DNA from: Candidatus Nitrosocosmicus sp.
GTDB lineage: Archaea > Thermoproteota > Nitrososphaeria > Nitrososphaerales > Nitrososphaeraceae
Reading direction: 5' to 3'
NCBI GenBank assembly: GCA_030452275.1
Contig: JAKDMR010000006.1
Location: forward strand, 1 to 23,665
DNA: 23,665 nt
Part shown: positions 1-7,208 of the stretch, one piece after another
How positions within the stretch are numbered: the stretch's first letter is position 1
Layout of the letters: every line of letters starts with the position of its first letter
The notes under the pieces: generated by a model
Told to the model about the DNA's origin: nothing
Seen by the model: only the letters and a program-made list of their open reading frames with translations
Databases searched by the model: none
Position numbers and translations under genes: made by a program

Positions 1-656
1 TTTGTAAGTCATATCGTTTGATTTTTCTTCCTGTATTATCTTTAAAATAATTGAGAAATTGCGAAATTCACATATCTTTTCATAAAAGCTGTTTGGACAT
101 TACGCAAGATATCTATACACTAATAATTTTGACGAGCATAAACTTGATTTTCTCTACCATCAAATTGTGAAACAAATTATTAATAGACGAATTTTTTAGA
201 GAATACTAATCTTAATGCATAGAAGTGATCTCATTAATTGGTTTTTTAAAAATTTTGTATAAAGAAGTACGGATCTTGTCCTTTCTATTATCCATCCAAT
301 TTTTTATTAAAACTGATGATTTATTGTGGACAGTATTTAGATGCTGACCAGCCACCAATCAAGGCAGATGCGTACGTGTATCATTCGAATGCTTTCTCTG
401 CATATTTAGTAAGAATCTAAAAAGCTAGCTCGCTAATATCTTGATAACCCTCCTATTTTCTAAATCATGTTTACTTTTAATTGGATGTTATAGATTGATA
501 ATAGATTGGGTTATCCTACCCAATGCAGTTTTATTAAGATCTGAAATTGATGATTTATCCACCTAACGCGGGTATATTCAAGAATATTTTTCGATAATTC
601 ATATGATTTTATTTGATGATTCATGAACATTTATGCCAACAATATAAACAACATAG
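1..656. other. Gene-free AT-rich stretch
   Basis: No supportable gene is visible on either strand over these 656 bases. Stops are frequent in all frames. The best short reading frame (316-420 +, 34 codons) has no recognisable motif and no convincing promoter. I found no tRNA cloverleaf, CRISPR or long repeat. The stretch lies downstream of a decayed dioxygenase gene, so decayed host DNA is the likeliest content; that is inference. Confidence 0.5.
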
Positions 657-1624
657 TCAAGAGAATATAAACTGTATTTTTATTCCAACCTGATCATAAA
701 CATAAAATGATGATTTATGGTGAGTCGGATTTAAGTAACTTTTCATCTATATATACGCCATTACTGATGAGGTGGTTTTTCAAAGAGTCTATTTCTTTTT
801 TTTCGTCAGGTATCTGCGATGCAAAGTGGTCTAGCCCTAATTTGCCCAAGTTATTTGCACTATTAGGTAGGATGTTTGTCCCAATCCAAGTGTTTGTGGC
901 AACGTTATGATGATATCTATCTGCGGCAAAAAAATTGGTCCCTGGATACGATGCATTATGGAAAAGACCAATCGTATCTTGATAGAAATTCTTGGCATTA
1001 GAAAGGTTTGATACATGTAAATGAACGTGGCCTATTGATGTTTTCCCCGGAATACCATGCCATGGTCCATAACTCTCGTGTTTTAACAAATTCTTGACAT
1101 CGAGTGGTTCTGTTACCATATGAATATTATTTGTACCACTCCATGTCCATTCTGATGGTCTTCTATCGTGGTAAACCTCGATTCCGTTATTATCGGGGTC
1201 GTGGAGATAGAGAGACTCAGAGACGGCATGGTCGGCCATACCTTCATAGTATTTTGGATCGAGATTTTTCCTAATGTGCTGCATAAATGATGCTAAAAAT
1301 TTTCTTTCTGGAAGTAATATGGCAAAATGATAAAGACCCGCCTCTCCTTTCATTTTGTTAGCATCATTGGTTACACTTTTAATACTGTCTATCTGACTTA
1401 AGATCAGTAGTGAAGAGGGTCTGTCCTCTCCCAGCCCATGTGAAATAAGATATGCCTTATTTTCTCCTGATCTGTTTTCCAATACCCTAAATCCTAAAAT
1501 GGATTGGTAAAAGTCTATGGAATTCTGTAAATCAGACTTTTAGATGAACGTGAACTATCTTTAAAGACGGATTAGCGATAAATCTATAATCTTCATCTTT
1601 ATTAATTTTATGACTATAGTTCAT
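657..1624 (-). pseudogene. Frameshifted CatE-like extradiol (VOC) dioxygenase
   Basis: Remnant of a two-module vicinal-oxygen-chelate protein of the catechol 2,3-dioxygenase (CatE) type. Intact members cleave catechol-like rings with Fe(II). An ATG at 1624 opens a frame reading to KIVHVHLKV, the first beta strand of the N-terminal module, and then hits TGA at 1532-1534. The family sequence resumes in another frame as SDLQNSIDFYQSILGFRV and runs on through HDPDNNGIEVYHD and the second module (GHVHLHVSNL, GLDHFASQIPD). That frame stops at 715 just after KSDSP, but an overlapping frame continues as SSFYVYDQVGIKIQF to a TGA at 657-659, matching the family's C-terminal DPDG-GIE strand. Two small indels, near 1532-1542 and 717-725, therefore break one gene of normal length. 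The internal TTG at 1482 gives a 255-aa frame that lacks the first strand and is unlikely to be a real start. Sequencing error at two sites is the alternative. Confidence 0.75.
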
Positions 1625-1780
1625 AAATATATTTCAAAACAGATCTATTTAATACCGAAAGTCTGTTCAAAAGATCTTCACTAATAAACGAACACTTGTG
1701 TTTATTACGCTTTATTAATCCTGACAAAAAAAGATTGGATTTACTTACTGCTTGTAAATGAGTAAATAATTACTATGCTC

Positions 1781-2296
1781 TTATTTTGTACTCAATAATT
1801 GTCCCCTTATTTCACCATTTGGATTTTGAACTGTATGGATGTTAACATAGGTGCTATTGCTATTAATTGCAGTCAGTAAATCAGACATTACTTTTCCTTG
1901 TAACGGTCCTTCCAGATTAATTGCCGTTATAGTACCATTTATGATAATCCCATTTTGATCTGGATTCTGCGCAGGATCGAATGTGAACAGAGTCACTACA
2001 ATTGGTCCGTTTTCTCCTAAGGCTCCGCTATGGATATGACCTTGGGTCACATTCTGGATGCCAGAAGCATTAACGATAAAATCTAATGTATCATTGCTTG
2101 GGAGAATGGGAGTGAATCTTGCTTCTCCTGTTGCTTGACTATCTACTGCTGGAACTTCTTCTTGACCCGTAAGGTTAGCGACAAAATCATGGTTTGCGAA
2201 TGCTGTTGATGGGCTTGAAAATGCTGATATCGCAATTATACTTCCTAGCACTAGAGCAACGGTTAGAAATAATATTCTATTATTTATGATTGTCAT
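1781..2296 (-). CDS. Secreted CHRD-domain protein
   Basis: 171-aa exported protein made of one CHRD domain, a fold first described in chordin and common in environmental bacteria and thaumarchaea. Its biochemical role is unknown. After an N-terminal hydrophobic stretch (about residues 7-27, probable cleavage near STAFA-NHDF) come the family landmarks: F-A-LTGQEEVPAVDS-ATGEA, GHIHSGALGENGPIVV and YVNIHT-NPNGEIRGQL at the C-terminus. A longer frame begins at GTG 2329, but that GTG lies inside a TATA-like sequence (GTTATATAC). A promoter there would start transcription about 27 nt downstream, on the ATG at 2296, so I use the ATG. It is probably a host gene: it is monocistronic and lies outside the virus-like block. 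Confidence 0.85.
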   Translation of the reverse strand: MTIINNRILFLTVALVLGSIIAISAFSSPSTAFANHDFVANLTGQEEVPAVDSQATGEARFTPILPSNDTLDFIVNASGIQNVTQGHIHSGALGENGPIVVTLFTFDPAQNPDQNGIIINGTITAINLEGPLQGKVMSDLLTAINSNSTYVNIHTVQNPNGEIRGQLLSTK

Positions 2297-2318
2297 CCAA
2301 TTAATGTCAATAATGTGG

Positions 2319-2329
2319 TATATAACCAC
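2319..2329 (-). promoter_or_regulatory. TATA box of the CHRD gene
   Basis: The minus strand reads GGTTATATACC. Its centre lies about 27 nt before the ATG at 2296, the spacing of a leaderless archaeal promoter. It overlaps the upstream GTG and so decides the start. Confidence 0.6.
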
Positions 2330-2384
2330 TTTGGTGACTCGCTAATTTGCGGCAAAACTAAGATACGCTAATCGCACTATACTA

Positions 2385-2624
2385 TTATTCGGGTATTTTA
2401 TCCATGACAATCCTGCCATTTTCTATATCGCAGTAGACCTTAAGCTGGTCTCCCCTGCTTAGCTGCAAAAGATGACAGATCTCTATAGGTATCGAGACGA
2501 TCAGAGTATCGTATCTTTTTGCTATACCCCTTATCTTTTTTGTGAAAGGAAAGGGCTCGGTCCCTACAGGGGCAGGGATAAAATCTTGATCATTATTACT
2601 CATATATTTCTCAAGGTAACTCAT
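2385..2624 (-). CDS. AbrB/SpoVT-type DNA-binding protein
   Basis: 79-aa protein with one swapped-hairpin AbrB domain in its C-terminal half: KRYDTLIVSIPIEICHLLQL followed by SRGDQLKVYCDIENGRIVMDK, matching the usual pattern of strand, I-P-x-E/x-I, leucine-rich helix, GD, strand. Such proteins bind DNA as dimers and serve as transition-state regulators or antitoxins. The N-terminal 30 residues (acidic, then Pro-rich) are outside the domain. ATG 2624 is preferred over the second ATG (2603) because AACTAGCTA lies one base upstream, as at two other starts here. It is divergent from the adhesin gene at 2691, and an inverted repeat lies between them, so control of its own and the neighbouring promoter is plausible. 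No toxin partner is adjacent. Confidence 0.75.
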   Translation of the reverse strand: MSYLEKYMSNNDQDFIPAPVGTEPFPFTKKIRGIAKRYDTLIVSIPIEICHLLQLSRGDQLKVYCDIENGRIVMDKIPE

Positions 2625-2629
2625 ATAGC

Positions 2630-2646
2630 TAGTTATAGAATAACTA
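2630..2646. promoter_or_regulatory. Inverted repeat, possible AbrB operator
   Basis: TAGTTAT-AGA-ATAACTA is a perfect 7-bp inverted repeat with a 3-bp spacer in the divergent region between the AbrB gene (minus) and the 407-aa adhesin gene (plus). A second imperfect palindrome follows at 2642-2661. The position suits an autoregulatory operator; binding is inferred. Confidence 0.45.
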
Positions 2647-2655
2647 ACTAGTTAA

Positions 2656-2664
2656 TTAGTTCTC
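2656..2664 (+). promoter_or_regulatory. Late-promoter-like box, TTAGTTCTC
   Basis: One-mismatch copy of the TTACTTCTC box, 26 nt before the ATG of the 407-aa adhesin gene. It is the only plus-strand copy found and, like the others, precedes a structural gene. Confidence 0.45.
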
Positions 2665-2690
2665 CTCTATTTATTTGACCACTTTGAGTC

Positions 2691-3914
2691 ATGGCAAGTT
2701 TTGTAAGAAAGTTTGACAGTGCCGTTGGTTCTAAACCGGATGGTACCAACTTACCGATAAACGCAATAGACAGCTACAGTGCTGACAGGTTCTCGAGTGA
2801 TGCAGACAAGGCTTTTTTTGAAGGAGTCTTTAACAAAGTAATAAAAAATATTGTTGCTTTAGACCTAGGGTTTTATAAAGGCAAGGAAAGAAGGACCATT
2901 TTTACTTTATCTTTTTCTGCCAGGACCGGACCTATCGAATGTCATGTAGATAAGCAAACAGGCGAGAAACATTATGACAATAGCAAGAAGGTCCCTGATG
3001 GCTATGAAGCAATAGGTGGATATGAAAGTTCAGGAACTACAGGTGGATTCCAAAGGTTTGTTTTCAAGAAACCCATCGCGGCTAAATCGATAAGGGTAGC
3101 TTTTGATAAAAATACCGACGGTAGCAGCTGGCTTTCTATAGTGGGAGCAAGGGCCATCCTGGGTTCAGAAGTGACAGATATTCCTCCAGGTCCAGATAAC
3201 GGAAGTGTTACACCCATAGATCCTGATACTGATACTGATCCACAACCTCCCACTCCCCCTACTCCTAAACCAGAACCTGATCAAACTGTAAAAGGCGTAA
3301 AAATACCATATGCAGTAACAGGCAAGACAAGAACAGAAGGATGGAATTACAACGAAAATGACGGGTTAAGGATTGACTATGAACATAACAAATTCCCCGA
3401 TTTCGTAAACAATGCAATGGTTGTTTACGGCCAGTTTGTTGGAAAAGTTACGGAAGACGAGGAAAGAGGGTTCAAATGGAGCTGGGCAACACACACAGGA
3501 AGCGGTACACTAGTCAATACTTACATGGTCGCAACCAAGAACGGTAGCGGTAAATGCAGGGCAAGGTTTGAAGAGGATCATCCTCATGGATATTCCACCC
3601 TTATAGAACAAGGAACAGGATTGGGAGCAAAAACAGGCAAGATATGGGGTCTTATGGGGATAAGAAAGAACGTAGTTGATGCCGCAGGGAAAGTCACCGG
3701 TGTTTTGCTAGAACTTTGGGAAGATCAAGGAGGTATGTTGGCAGATGGGAAACCGGCAAACAAATGGAAGAAACTTTTAAGCCACGTAGATACCAAATGG
3801 ATGATAACAGACTATTCTAAAGATGGTATAGAATGCACTTGTAGAATGGATGATGACAGAGGAGACAAGAACATCAAGGTAGAGAAAGTATTGCTTGTAG
3901 AGCTGGCGGCTTAG
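2691..3914 (+). CDS. Two-domain virion adhesin (galactose-binding-like + beta-sandwich)
   Basis: 407 aa. Residues 1-155 look like a discoidin/F5/8C-type galactose-binding domain, with an LDLG start strand, a central FTLSFSARTG strand and a C-terminal KSIRVAF...GSSWLSIVGARAILG segment like the closing strands of that fold. Residues 160-200 are a Pro/Asp-rich linker (PIDPDTDTDPQPPTPPTPKP). Residues 200-407 are a second all-beta domain (KTRTEGWNYNEN, MVVYGQFVGKV, GKIWGLMGIRKNV, GVLLELWEDQGG) resembling concanavalin-like or polysaccharide-lyase-like sandwiches. There is no signal peptide, so assembly into a virion rather than secretion is likely. The 454-aa protein at 5787 has comparable modules in the opposite order. 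Binding host surface glycans is the probable role, inferred from fold type and position. The gene meets the minus-strand gene at 3921 tail to tail, 6 nt apart. Confidence 0.6.
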   Translation: MASFVRKFDSAVGSKPDGTNLPINAIDSYSADRFSSDADKAFFEGVFNKVIKNIVALDLGFYKGKERRTIFTLSFSARTGPIECHVDKQTGEKHYDNSKKVPDGYEAIGGYESSGTTGGFQRFVFKKPIAAKSIRVAFDKNTDGSSWLSIVGARAILGSEVTDIPPGPDNGSVTPIDPDTDTDPQPPTPPTPKPEPDQTVKGVKIPYAVTGKTRTEGWNYNENDGLRIDYEHNKFPDFVNNAMVVYGQFVGKVTEDEERGFKWSWATHTGSGTLVNTYMVATKNGSGKCRARFEEDHPHGYSTLIEQGTGLGAKTGKIWGLMGIRKNVVDAAGKVTGVLLELWEDQGGMLADGKPANKWKKLLSHVDTKWMITDYSKDGIECTCRMDDDRGDKNIKVEKVLLVELAA

Positions 3915-3920
3915 TAGTAG

Positions 3921-4208
3921 CTAGACTACCAATCCATATTTTATACGGCATTTAATGCAATAGTTTTCTTCATCATTAACATCTTGTTGTTTGTTAGGTG
4001 AATTGGAATGGGAAAAGTGGAACATGCACAGGCTTTTATGACAGTTGACACATTTGCGGTATACGTTGCTGTAGCAGTTATCCCTTGAACAAAGTGGTAA
4101 CATGTTGATTGATGGTTTAACAAGGCTGGTATGGGGATCAAACGGGATATATACTATGGGTGTCTTTGCTCTCTGTTTCTTTTTGCTCTGTCTTGTGCCG
4201 TGAGTCAT
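3921..4208 (-). CDS. Small zinc-finger protein
   Basis: 95 aa. The C-terminal two thirds carry eight regularly spaced metal ligands: C-x4-C-x7-C-x2-C-x4-C-x2-H-x19-C-x2-C (LCSRDNC, KCVNC, LCMFHF, YCIKC), consistent with a two-zinc B-box/AN1/treble-clef-like fold. The N-terminus is very basic (RQSKKKQRAK), as expected for nucleic-acid contact. The gene starts 6 nt after the stop of the thymidylate kinase gene and is surely cotranscribed with it. I do not recognise a named family, and a DNA/RNA-binding or protein-interaction role is inferred from ligands and charge. An overlapping frame on the same strand (3941-4141) reads the same DNA without motifs and is a shadow. Confidence 0.65.
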   Translation of the reverse strand: MTHGTRQSKKKQRAKTPIVYIPFDPHTSLVKPSINMLPLCSRDNCYSNVYRKCVNCHKSLCMFHFSHSNSPNKQQDVNDEENYCIKCRIKYGLVV

Positions 4209-4214
4209 TTTTTA

Positions 4215-4844
4215 TCACAAAAACCCTTTTTCTTTTACAACCGCTTCGACCATTTCAAATAAATTTTCATTTCTATAACTTTCTGAAAGTAAAACAACAT
4301 TAGCATAGTCTTTAATTTTGTCCTGGACCCTTAATTGTGGTAGCAGATTAGTATAGCAATATTGAACATGAGATAACTCTTGTTTCGTAAAGTGACTATC
4401 TTCTTTTTCGGGGAAATTATCAAGGGTGTAGGCTTTCAAGCATATTACCAAATCAGGTATTATTCCATGATCAATTCTTTCTAGCAATTGTAAAAAAGGA
4501 TGTCCTTGATAGCCATGTTTTATAAAGTTGATTTCTGCATAGGCAATATTACTAATAAAATATCTATCCAGTAGTAGATGACCTGCTTTCTTTGACTTTT
4601 TTTGTATTTCATCAATATGGACCATAAAATCAATTTCAAAGGCAGTGTGATAATGGATAAGGGTTGATAGAGTATTGTTGTTAAAATCTACTGGAGTTAT
4701 AACCCCTTCATCGTTAATTTCCTGTTTAAAGATCTCTGATGGAAAGGCCATGGAATCAAACTTGTCTGGATATTTTTTTATCAACTGTTCAATGACCGCA
4801 GATTTACCCATTCCGTCAACACTTTCAAATACAATAATCGACAT
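4215..4844 (-). CDS. tmk: Thymidylate kinase-like P-loop kinase
   Basis: 209 aa, the usual length of dTMP kinase, which phosphorylates dTMP to dTDP for DNA synthesis. Visible motifs: the Walker A loop FESVDGMGKSA at residues 6-16, DRYFISNIAYAE at 93-104 (the DRY substrate-binding motif), PDLVICLKAY as the following beta strand, and a LID-like charged segment (FPEKEDSHFTKQEL) before the last helix. Two oddities: the first P-loop glycine (EG-x-DG in most family members) is serine, and the REPG-type dTMP-contact segment is replaced by FPSEIFKQ. The substrate could therefore be a modified nucleotide. A TATA box centred at about 4869 lies 25 nt before the ATG. Tailed viruses often carry their own copy, and the zinc-finger gene follows after 6 nt. 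Confidence 0.75.
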   Translation of the reverse strand: MSIIVFESVDGMGKSAVIEQLIKKYPDKFDSMAFPSEIFKQEINDEGVITPVDFNNNTLSTLIHYHTAFEIDFMVHIDEIQKKSKKAGHLLLDRYFISNIAYAEINFIKHGYQGHPFLQLLERIDHGIIPDLVICLKAYTLDNFPEKEDSHFTKQELSHVQYCYTNLLPQLRVQDKIKDYANVVLLSESYRNENLFEMVEAVVKEKGFL

Positions 4845-4864
4845 GTCAAAATATTAGTAGTATT

Positions 4865-4873
4865 AGCTATAAA
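4865..4873. promoter_or_regulatory. TATA box in the divergent tmk/144-aa promoter region
   Basis: GTTTATAGC on the minus strand, read GCTATAAAC on the plus strand. It is 25 nt from the tmk ATG and about 37 nt from the ATG at 4906. The near-symmetric box may serve both genes of this 61-bp divergent region. Confidence 0.5.
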
Positions 4874-4905
4874 CTTTCATTATTATTTTACTAAGGTAAA
4901 AAACT

Positions 4906-5340
4906 ATGAGGGGAGAAGAGCAAAGAGAAAGAACAATCCTGGTCAGGGGTCACTTTCAAGATTATCTAAAAAATATCAAATTAAAGAAAAAGATGGGAGG
5001 GGTTAATGTCAGGCTGTATACTCCAGACGGTTTTAAACCTGATGATAAAGACGCTCAGACAGTAATGACCCTATGCAGTAACATGATGAACCCTTCTAAA
5101 AAAGACAAGAAAGGAAAGGAGGATATTGATAGACTAATAGGAACAGCATTAGATAAAATACTGATAGCTGATAATGTCAGGTCACAGTCAGACTTTAACG
5201 GTACTAAATCAGTGGTTGATAAACAGATAATTGAAACAAACCTTACAAAGCTTGAAAATACAGAACTTGATAGCTACATCAAGAGAGCAACAGACATAAC
5301 TAGATTAAAAAATGGGGATTTATTCGGTAGAATCTTTTAG
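4906..5340 (+). CDS. Charged protein of unknown function
   Basis: 144 aa and unrecognised. It is highly charged and lysine-rich, with no signal peptide or membrane segment. The basic N-terminus (MRGEEQRERTILVRGH...KLKKKMGG) precedes a short beta-like stretch (VNVRLYTPDGF) and then mostly helical sequence with a Lys-rich patch (NPSKKDKKGKED). It stands on the plus strand between leftward genes and has its own promoter region, shared with tmk. Its 3' end overlaps that of the 59-aa minus gene by 21 nt, and a T8 run follows the stop. A virion assembly role is possible from position only. Confidence 0.6.
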   Translation: MRGEEQRERTILVRGHFQDYLKNIKLKKKMGGVNVRLYTPDGFKPDDKDAQTVMTLCSNMMNPSKKDKKGKEDIDRLIGTALDKILIADNVRSQSDFNGTKSVVDKQIIETNLTKLENTELDSYIKRATDITRLKNGDLFGRIF

Positions 5341-5499
5341 TTTTTTTTCCAACAAATCTTCAATCTCTGTTGCCATTTTGTCTATAAACGGGGCATCAAA
5401 TTGCTTTATCATCTTTGTTGAAGAAAATATGCTTAGAATGTCGGTATAGTCCAGAGTTATTTTAATATCCTCGTTTAACTCTATTTTTTGGTTAGACAT
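5320..5499 (-). CDS. Small protein of unknown function (59 aa)
   Basis: A 59-codon frame from ATG 5499 to TAA 5320, below usual length cut-offs. The protein starts MSNQKIELNEDIKITLDYTD and ends in an amphipathic charged helix (FIDKMATEIEDLLEKKLKD). Support comes from its junction: the upstream gene's TAA and this ATG are separated by one base (TAAAATG), the same coupled arrangement as at 21863/21865. The composition is protein-like, with hydrophobic residues spaced as in a helix. No family is recognised. In tailed viruses small helical proteins in such positions are often assembly chaperones, but nothing here shows that. Confidence 0.6.
   Translation of the reverse strand: MSNQKIELNEDIKITLDYTDILSIFSSTKMIKQFDAPFIDKMATEIEDLLEKKLKDSTE
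5341..5348 (+). terminator. Oligo-T terminator after the 144-aa gene
   Basis: Eight consecutive T residues begin immediately after the TAG at 5340. Archaeal termination relies on T runs without needing a hairpin. Confidence 0.45.
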
Positions 5500-5500
5500 T

Positions 5501-5740
5501 TTAGATCGGGTTTTTCTCCATCCACAAAACCAATGCTTCTGATACTGCTTTTACCTGAGTTATCTGTTTTTCTTTATCAAGTCCTTTATTATGCCTGGCT
5601 AATTTCTTTCTAAATTTATCTGCTATTTTAGCATCTGCTAAAAGTTTGGTATAAAGGTCTACCCATTTTTTATAGTCTTTTTTGTTTACTGCTGCTGGTG
5701 CTGCTGTTACTAGCTTGTTAGCTTGTTTATTTTGATTCAT
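5501..5740 (-). CDS. Small basic protein of unknown function (79 aa)
   Basis: 79 aa from the ATG at 5740. The sequence is Asn/Gln/Lys-rich at the N-terminus (MNQNKQANKL) followed by helical, basic stretches (KKDYKKWVDLYTKLLADAKI, DKFRKKLARHNKGLDKEK) and a final helix SEALVLWMEKNP. It is unrecognised. The frame extends upstream to a GTG at 5794 overlapping the adhesin stop, but the ATG at 5740 has AACTAGCTA two bases upstream and a TATA-like TTTTATAC about 31 nt upstream, so I use the ATG. The 59-aa gene follows after one base. A DNA-binding or virion-internal role would fit the charge but is not shown. Confidence 0.6.
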   Translation of the reverse strand: MNQNKQANKLVTAAPAAVNKKDYKKWVDLYTKLLADAKIADKFRKKLARHNKGLDKEKQITQVKAVSEALVLWMEKNPI

Positions 5741-5786
5741 ACTAGCTAGTTGTTTTGGTAAAGAAAAAGTATAAAAGTATTCATTA

Positions 5787-7151
5787 TTAGACACCTACTG
5801 GGTTACATAGACCTATAGCATTATAGTCAAGAGAGAATATCGTTTCCATGATGTTAAAGTCTGCTGTTGTTTCTGGAGGGGGTGTCCCTCCTCCCCCACC
5901 CGGGTCCTGACCTCCACCACCGGGATCGGAAGCGGTACCGTGGATCTCGACCTCCGTTATCGAAACCCACTCATTATCCGTGTTTCCATGTCCTGTTACC
6001 CTGACATATCTGCAATCCACGGATGAAAAGGTGGTGCTTTGCAGTCCGGTAGTGCTTCCGGAAGCCTGTACTATTCCTCCCGTCTGACCCGTCCATGTGC
6101 TATCATTGGGTGATGTTTCTATCTCATAGTCGTCAACCCTTTGATCCCCCTTAAACCACGCTATCTTTACCTCATCGACCGGTTTAGACTGTCCCAGGTC
6201 GTAGCGGATCCATTCTCCACCTCCATTGTTAAAAGAGCTCCACCTTGTGCTAAAGTTACCGTCTCTAGTATTTGAGGGAACGTTGCCATCATCTCCGGAA
6301 GCGGTAATACCCGAAGTGGTATAGCCTGAAGAGGATGGAGTATCGCTTCCTCCACCACCTGGATCGTCACCCCCTCCCCCTGACCCGAAAGGGTCTATTT
6401 CCCTTATTGATAGATTTTTTATCCCGTATTCGCCCTCATCGGCTCTGATCAGAATGGTGGGAGATCCCCAAACTAGGGGTTGAGAAGAATCATTGCAGTT
6501 ACATGCATCTGCATCATTGTTTACCTGTCCAGAGTCAGTAAAGTCCAGTACTTTAACAAAGTTGTTATTCAGATCCTGATCCAAATATACCTGAGTTGTA
6601 ACGCTTTGGTTATCAGAGGAGTTATAACAAAGAATCTTGATACGGAATGGACCGTCTGTTGATTGCCATCCCGAGATCTGTGTTTCGTCACAGTCATGGT
6701 AGCTAACATGCCAGGACTCTTTTCTTATCTGAATTCCACTGCCGTCCATATCTACAGATACTTTGTAGTTGCATCCGGTGCAACATCGGGGAAAGTTACC
6801 GTTGGCGGTATGCCTGGATCCCCTGAATCCAAAAGTAGCGTGATCAGAAGCGGAATTAAAAATTTGTACTTCACAAGTAAACTCCACGTTCTTCCAATCA
6901 TTAGGAGATTGCATGTACCCTCTATCGACCATTTCCTGCTGATCCCGAGAACAGTCATCATCGCTAAAGCCGGTGGAGATTTCTATATTAGCTCTGAAAT
7001 CCCCAGATGCGGTCCAGTATCCACCCTCCTCCCCGAACCCATCTCCAATAACCCTGCTTTGATTTGCAAAATTATTGTTATCCATGAAAAAGGTCTCACC
7101 GCCTGCAGCGGTTGGTTTTAAAATCAAAATTCCGAATACGTCATTAGCCAT
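5787..7151 (-). CDS. Virion adhesin with beta-sandwich and F5/8C domains
   Basis: 454 aa. Residues 1-255 are an all-beta, Cys-rich domain (DWKNVEFTCEVQIF, ATFGFRGSRHT, CCTGCNYKVSVDMDGSGIQI, PFRIKILCYNSSDNQSVTTQVYLDQ, EGEYGIKNLSIREID), probably a lectin-like sandwich. A Gly-rich linker (GSGGGGDDPGGGGSD) leads to residues 280-410, a clear F5/8 type C (discoidin/CBM32) domain: VPSNTRDGNFSTRWSSF, EWIRYDLGQSKPVDEVKIAW, YEIETSPNDSTW, CRYVRVTGHGNTDNEWVSITEVEIHG. A second Gly/Pro linker precedes a hydrophobic 25-residue tail. No signal peptide is present. This is the last gene of the leftward tail series apart from the small genes downstream, as expected for a receptor-binding or decoration protein. 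A TTACTTCTC box lies 27 nt before the ATG. Glycan binding is inferred. Confidence 0.7.
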   Translation of the reverse strand: MANDVFGILILKPTAAGGETFFMDNNNFANQSRVIGDGFGEEGGYWTASGDFRANIEISTGFSDDDCSRDQQEMVDRGYMQSPNDWKNVEFTCEVQIFNSASDHATFGFRGSRHTANGNFPRCCTGCNYKVSVDMDGSGIQIRKESWHVSYHDCDETQISGWQSTDGPFRIKILCYNSSDNQSVTTQVYLDQDLNNNFVKVLDFTDSGQVNNDADACNCNDSSQPLVWGSPTILIRADEGEYGIKNLSIREIDPFGSGGGGDDPGGGGSDTPSSSGYTTSGITASGDDGNVPSNTRDGNFSTRWSSFNNGGGEWIRYDLGQSKPVDEVKIAWFKGDQRVDDYEIETSPNDSTWTGQTGGIVQASGSTTGLQSTTFSSVDCRYVRVTGHGNTDNEWVSITEVEIHGTASDPGGGGQDPGGGGGTPPPETTADFNIMETIFSLDYNAIGLCNPVGV

Positions 7152-7178
7152 GTGTTATCAATAAGGGTCAAAATCCTT

Positions 7179-7187
7179 GAGAAGTAA
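7179..7187 (-). promoter_or_regulatory. Late-promoter-like box, TTACTTCTC
   Basis: Exact TTACTTCTC on the minus strand, 27 nt before the ATG at 7151. No TATA box is at the expected distance. Confidence 0.5.
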
Positions 7188-7208
7188 TCTACTCTACTCT
7201 CTACTAGA

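Noticed and set aside
380..400. TTCGAAT resembling a tRNA T-loop
   Set aside because: No acceptor, D or anticodon stems can be folded around it.
316..420. 34-codon plus-strand frame with protein-like residues (DQPPIKADAYVYHSN)
   Set aside because: Too short, no promoter at the right distance, no motif and no neighbour supporting it.
1781..2329. Longer CHRD protein starting at GTG 2329
   Set aside because: The GTG lies within the likely TATA box, so it would not be transcribed.
429..2374. CTCGCTAAT at 429-437 and 2338-2346, with ACGCTAATCG near 2365, as possible attachment repeats
   Set aside because: Only 8-9 bp in AT-rich DNA, so chance is sufficient.
3900..3930. Small hairpin GTAG-CTAGA-CTAC between convergent genes as a terminator
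   Set aside because: A 4-bp stem without a T run is not enough.
6663..7121. 152-aa plus-strand frame opposite the F5/8C adhesin
   Set aside because: Antisense shadow without motifs; the minus-strand product has recognisable domains.
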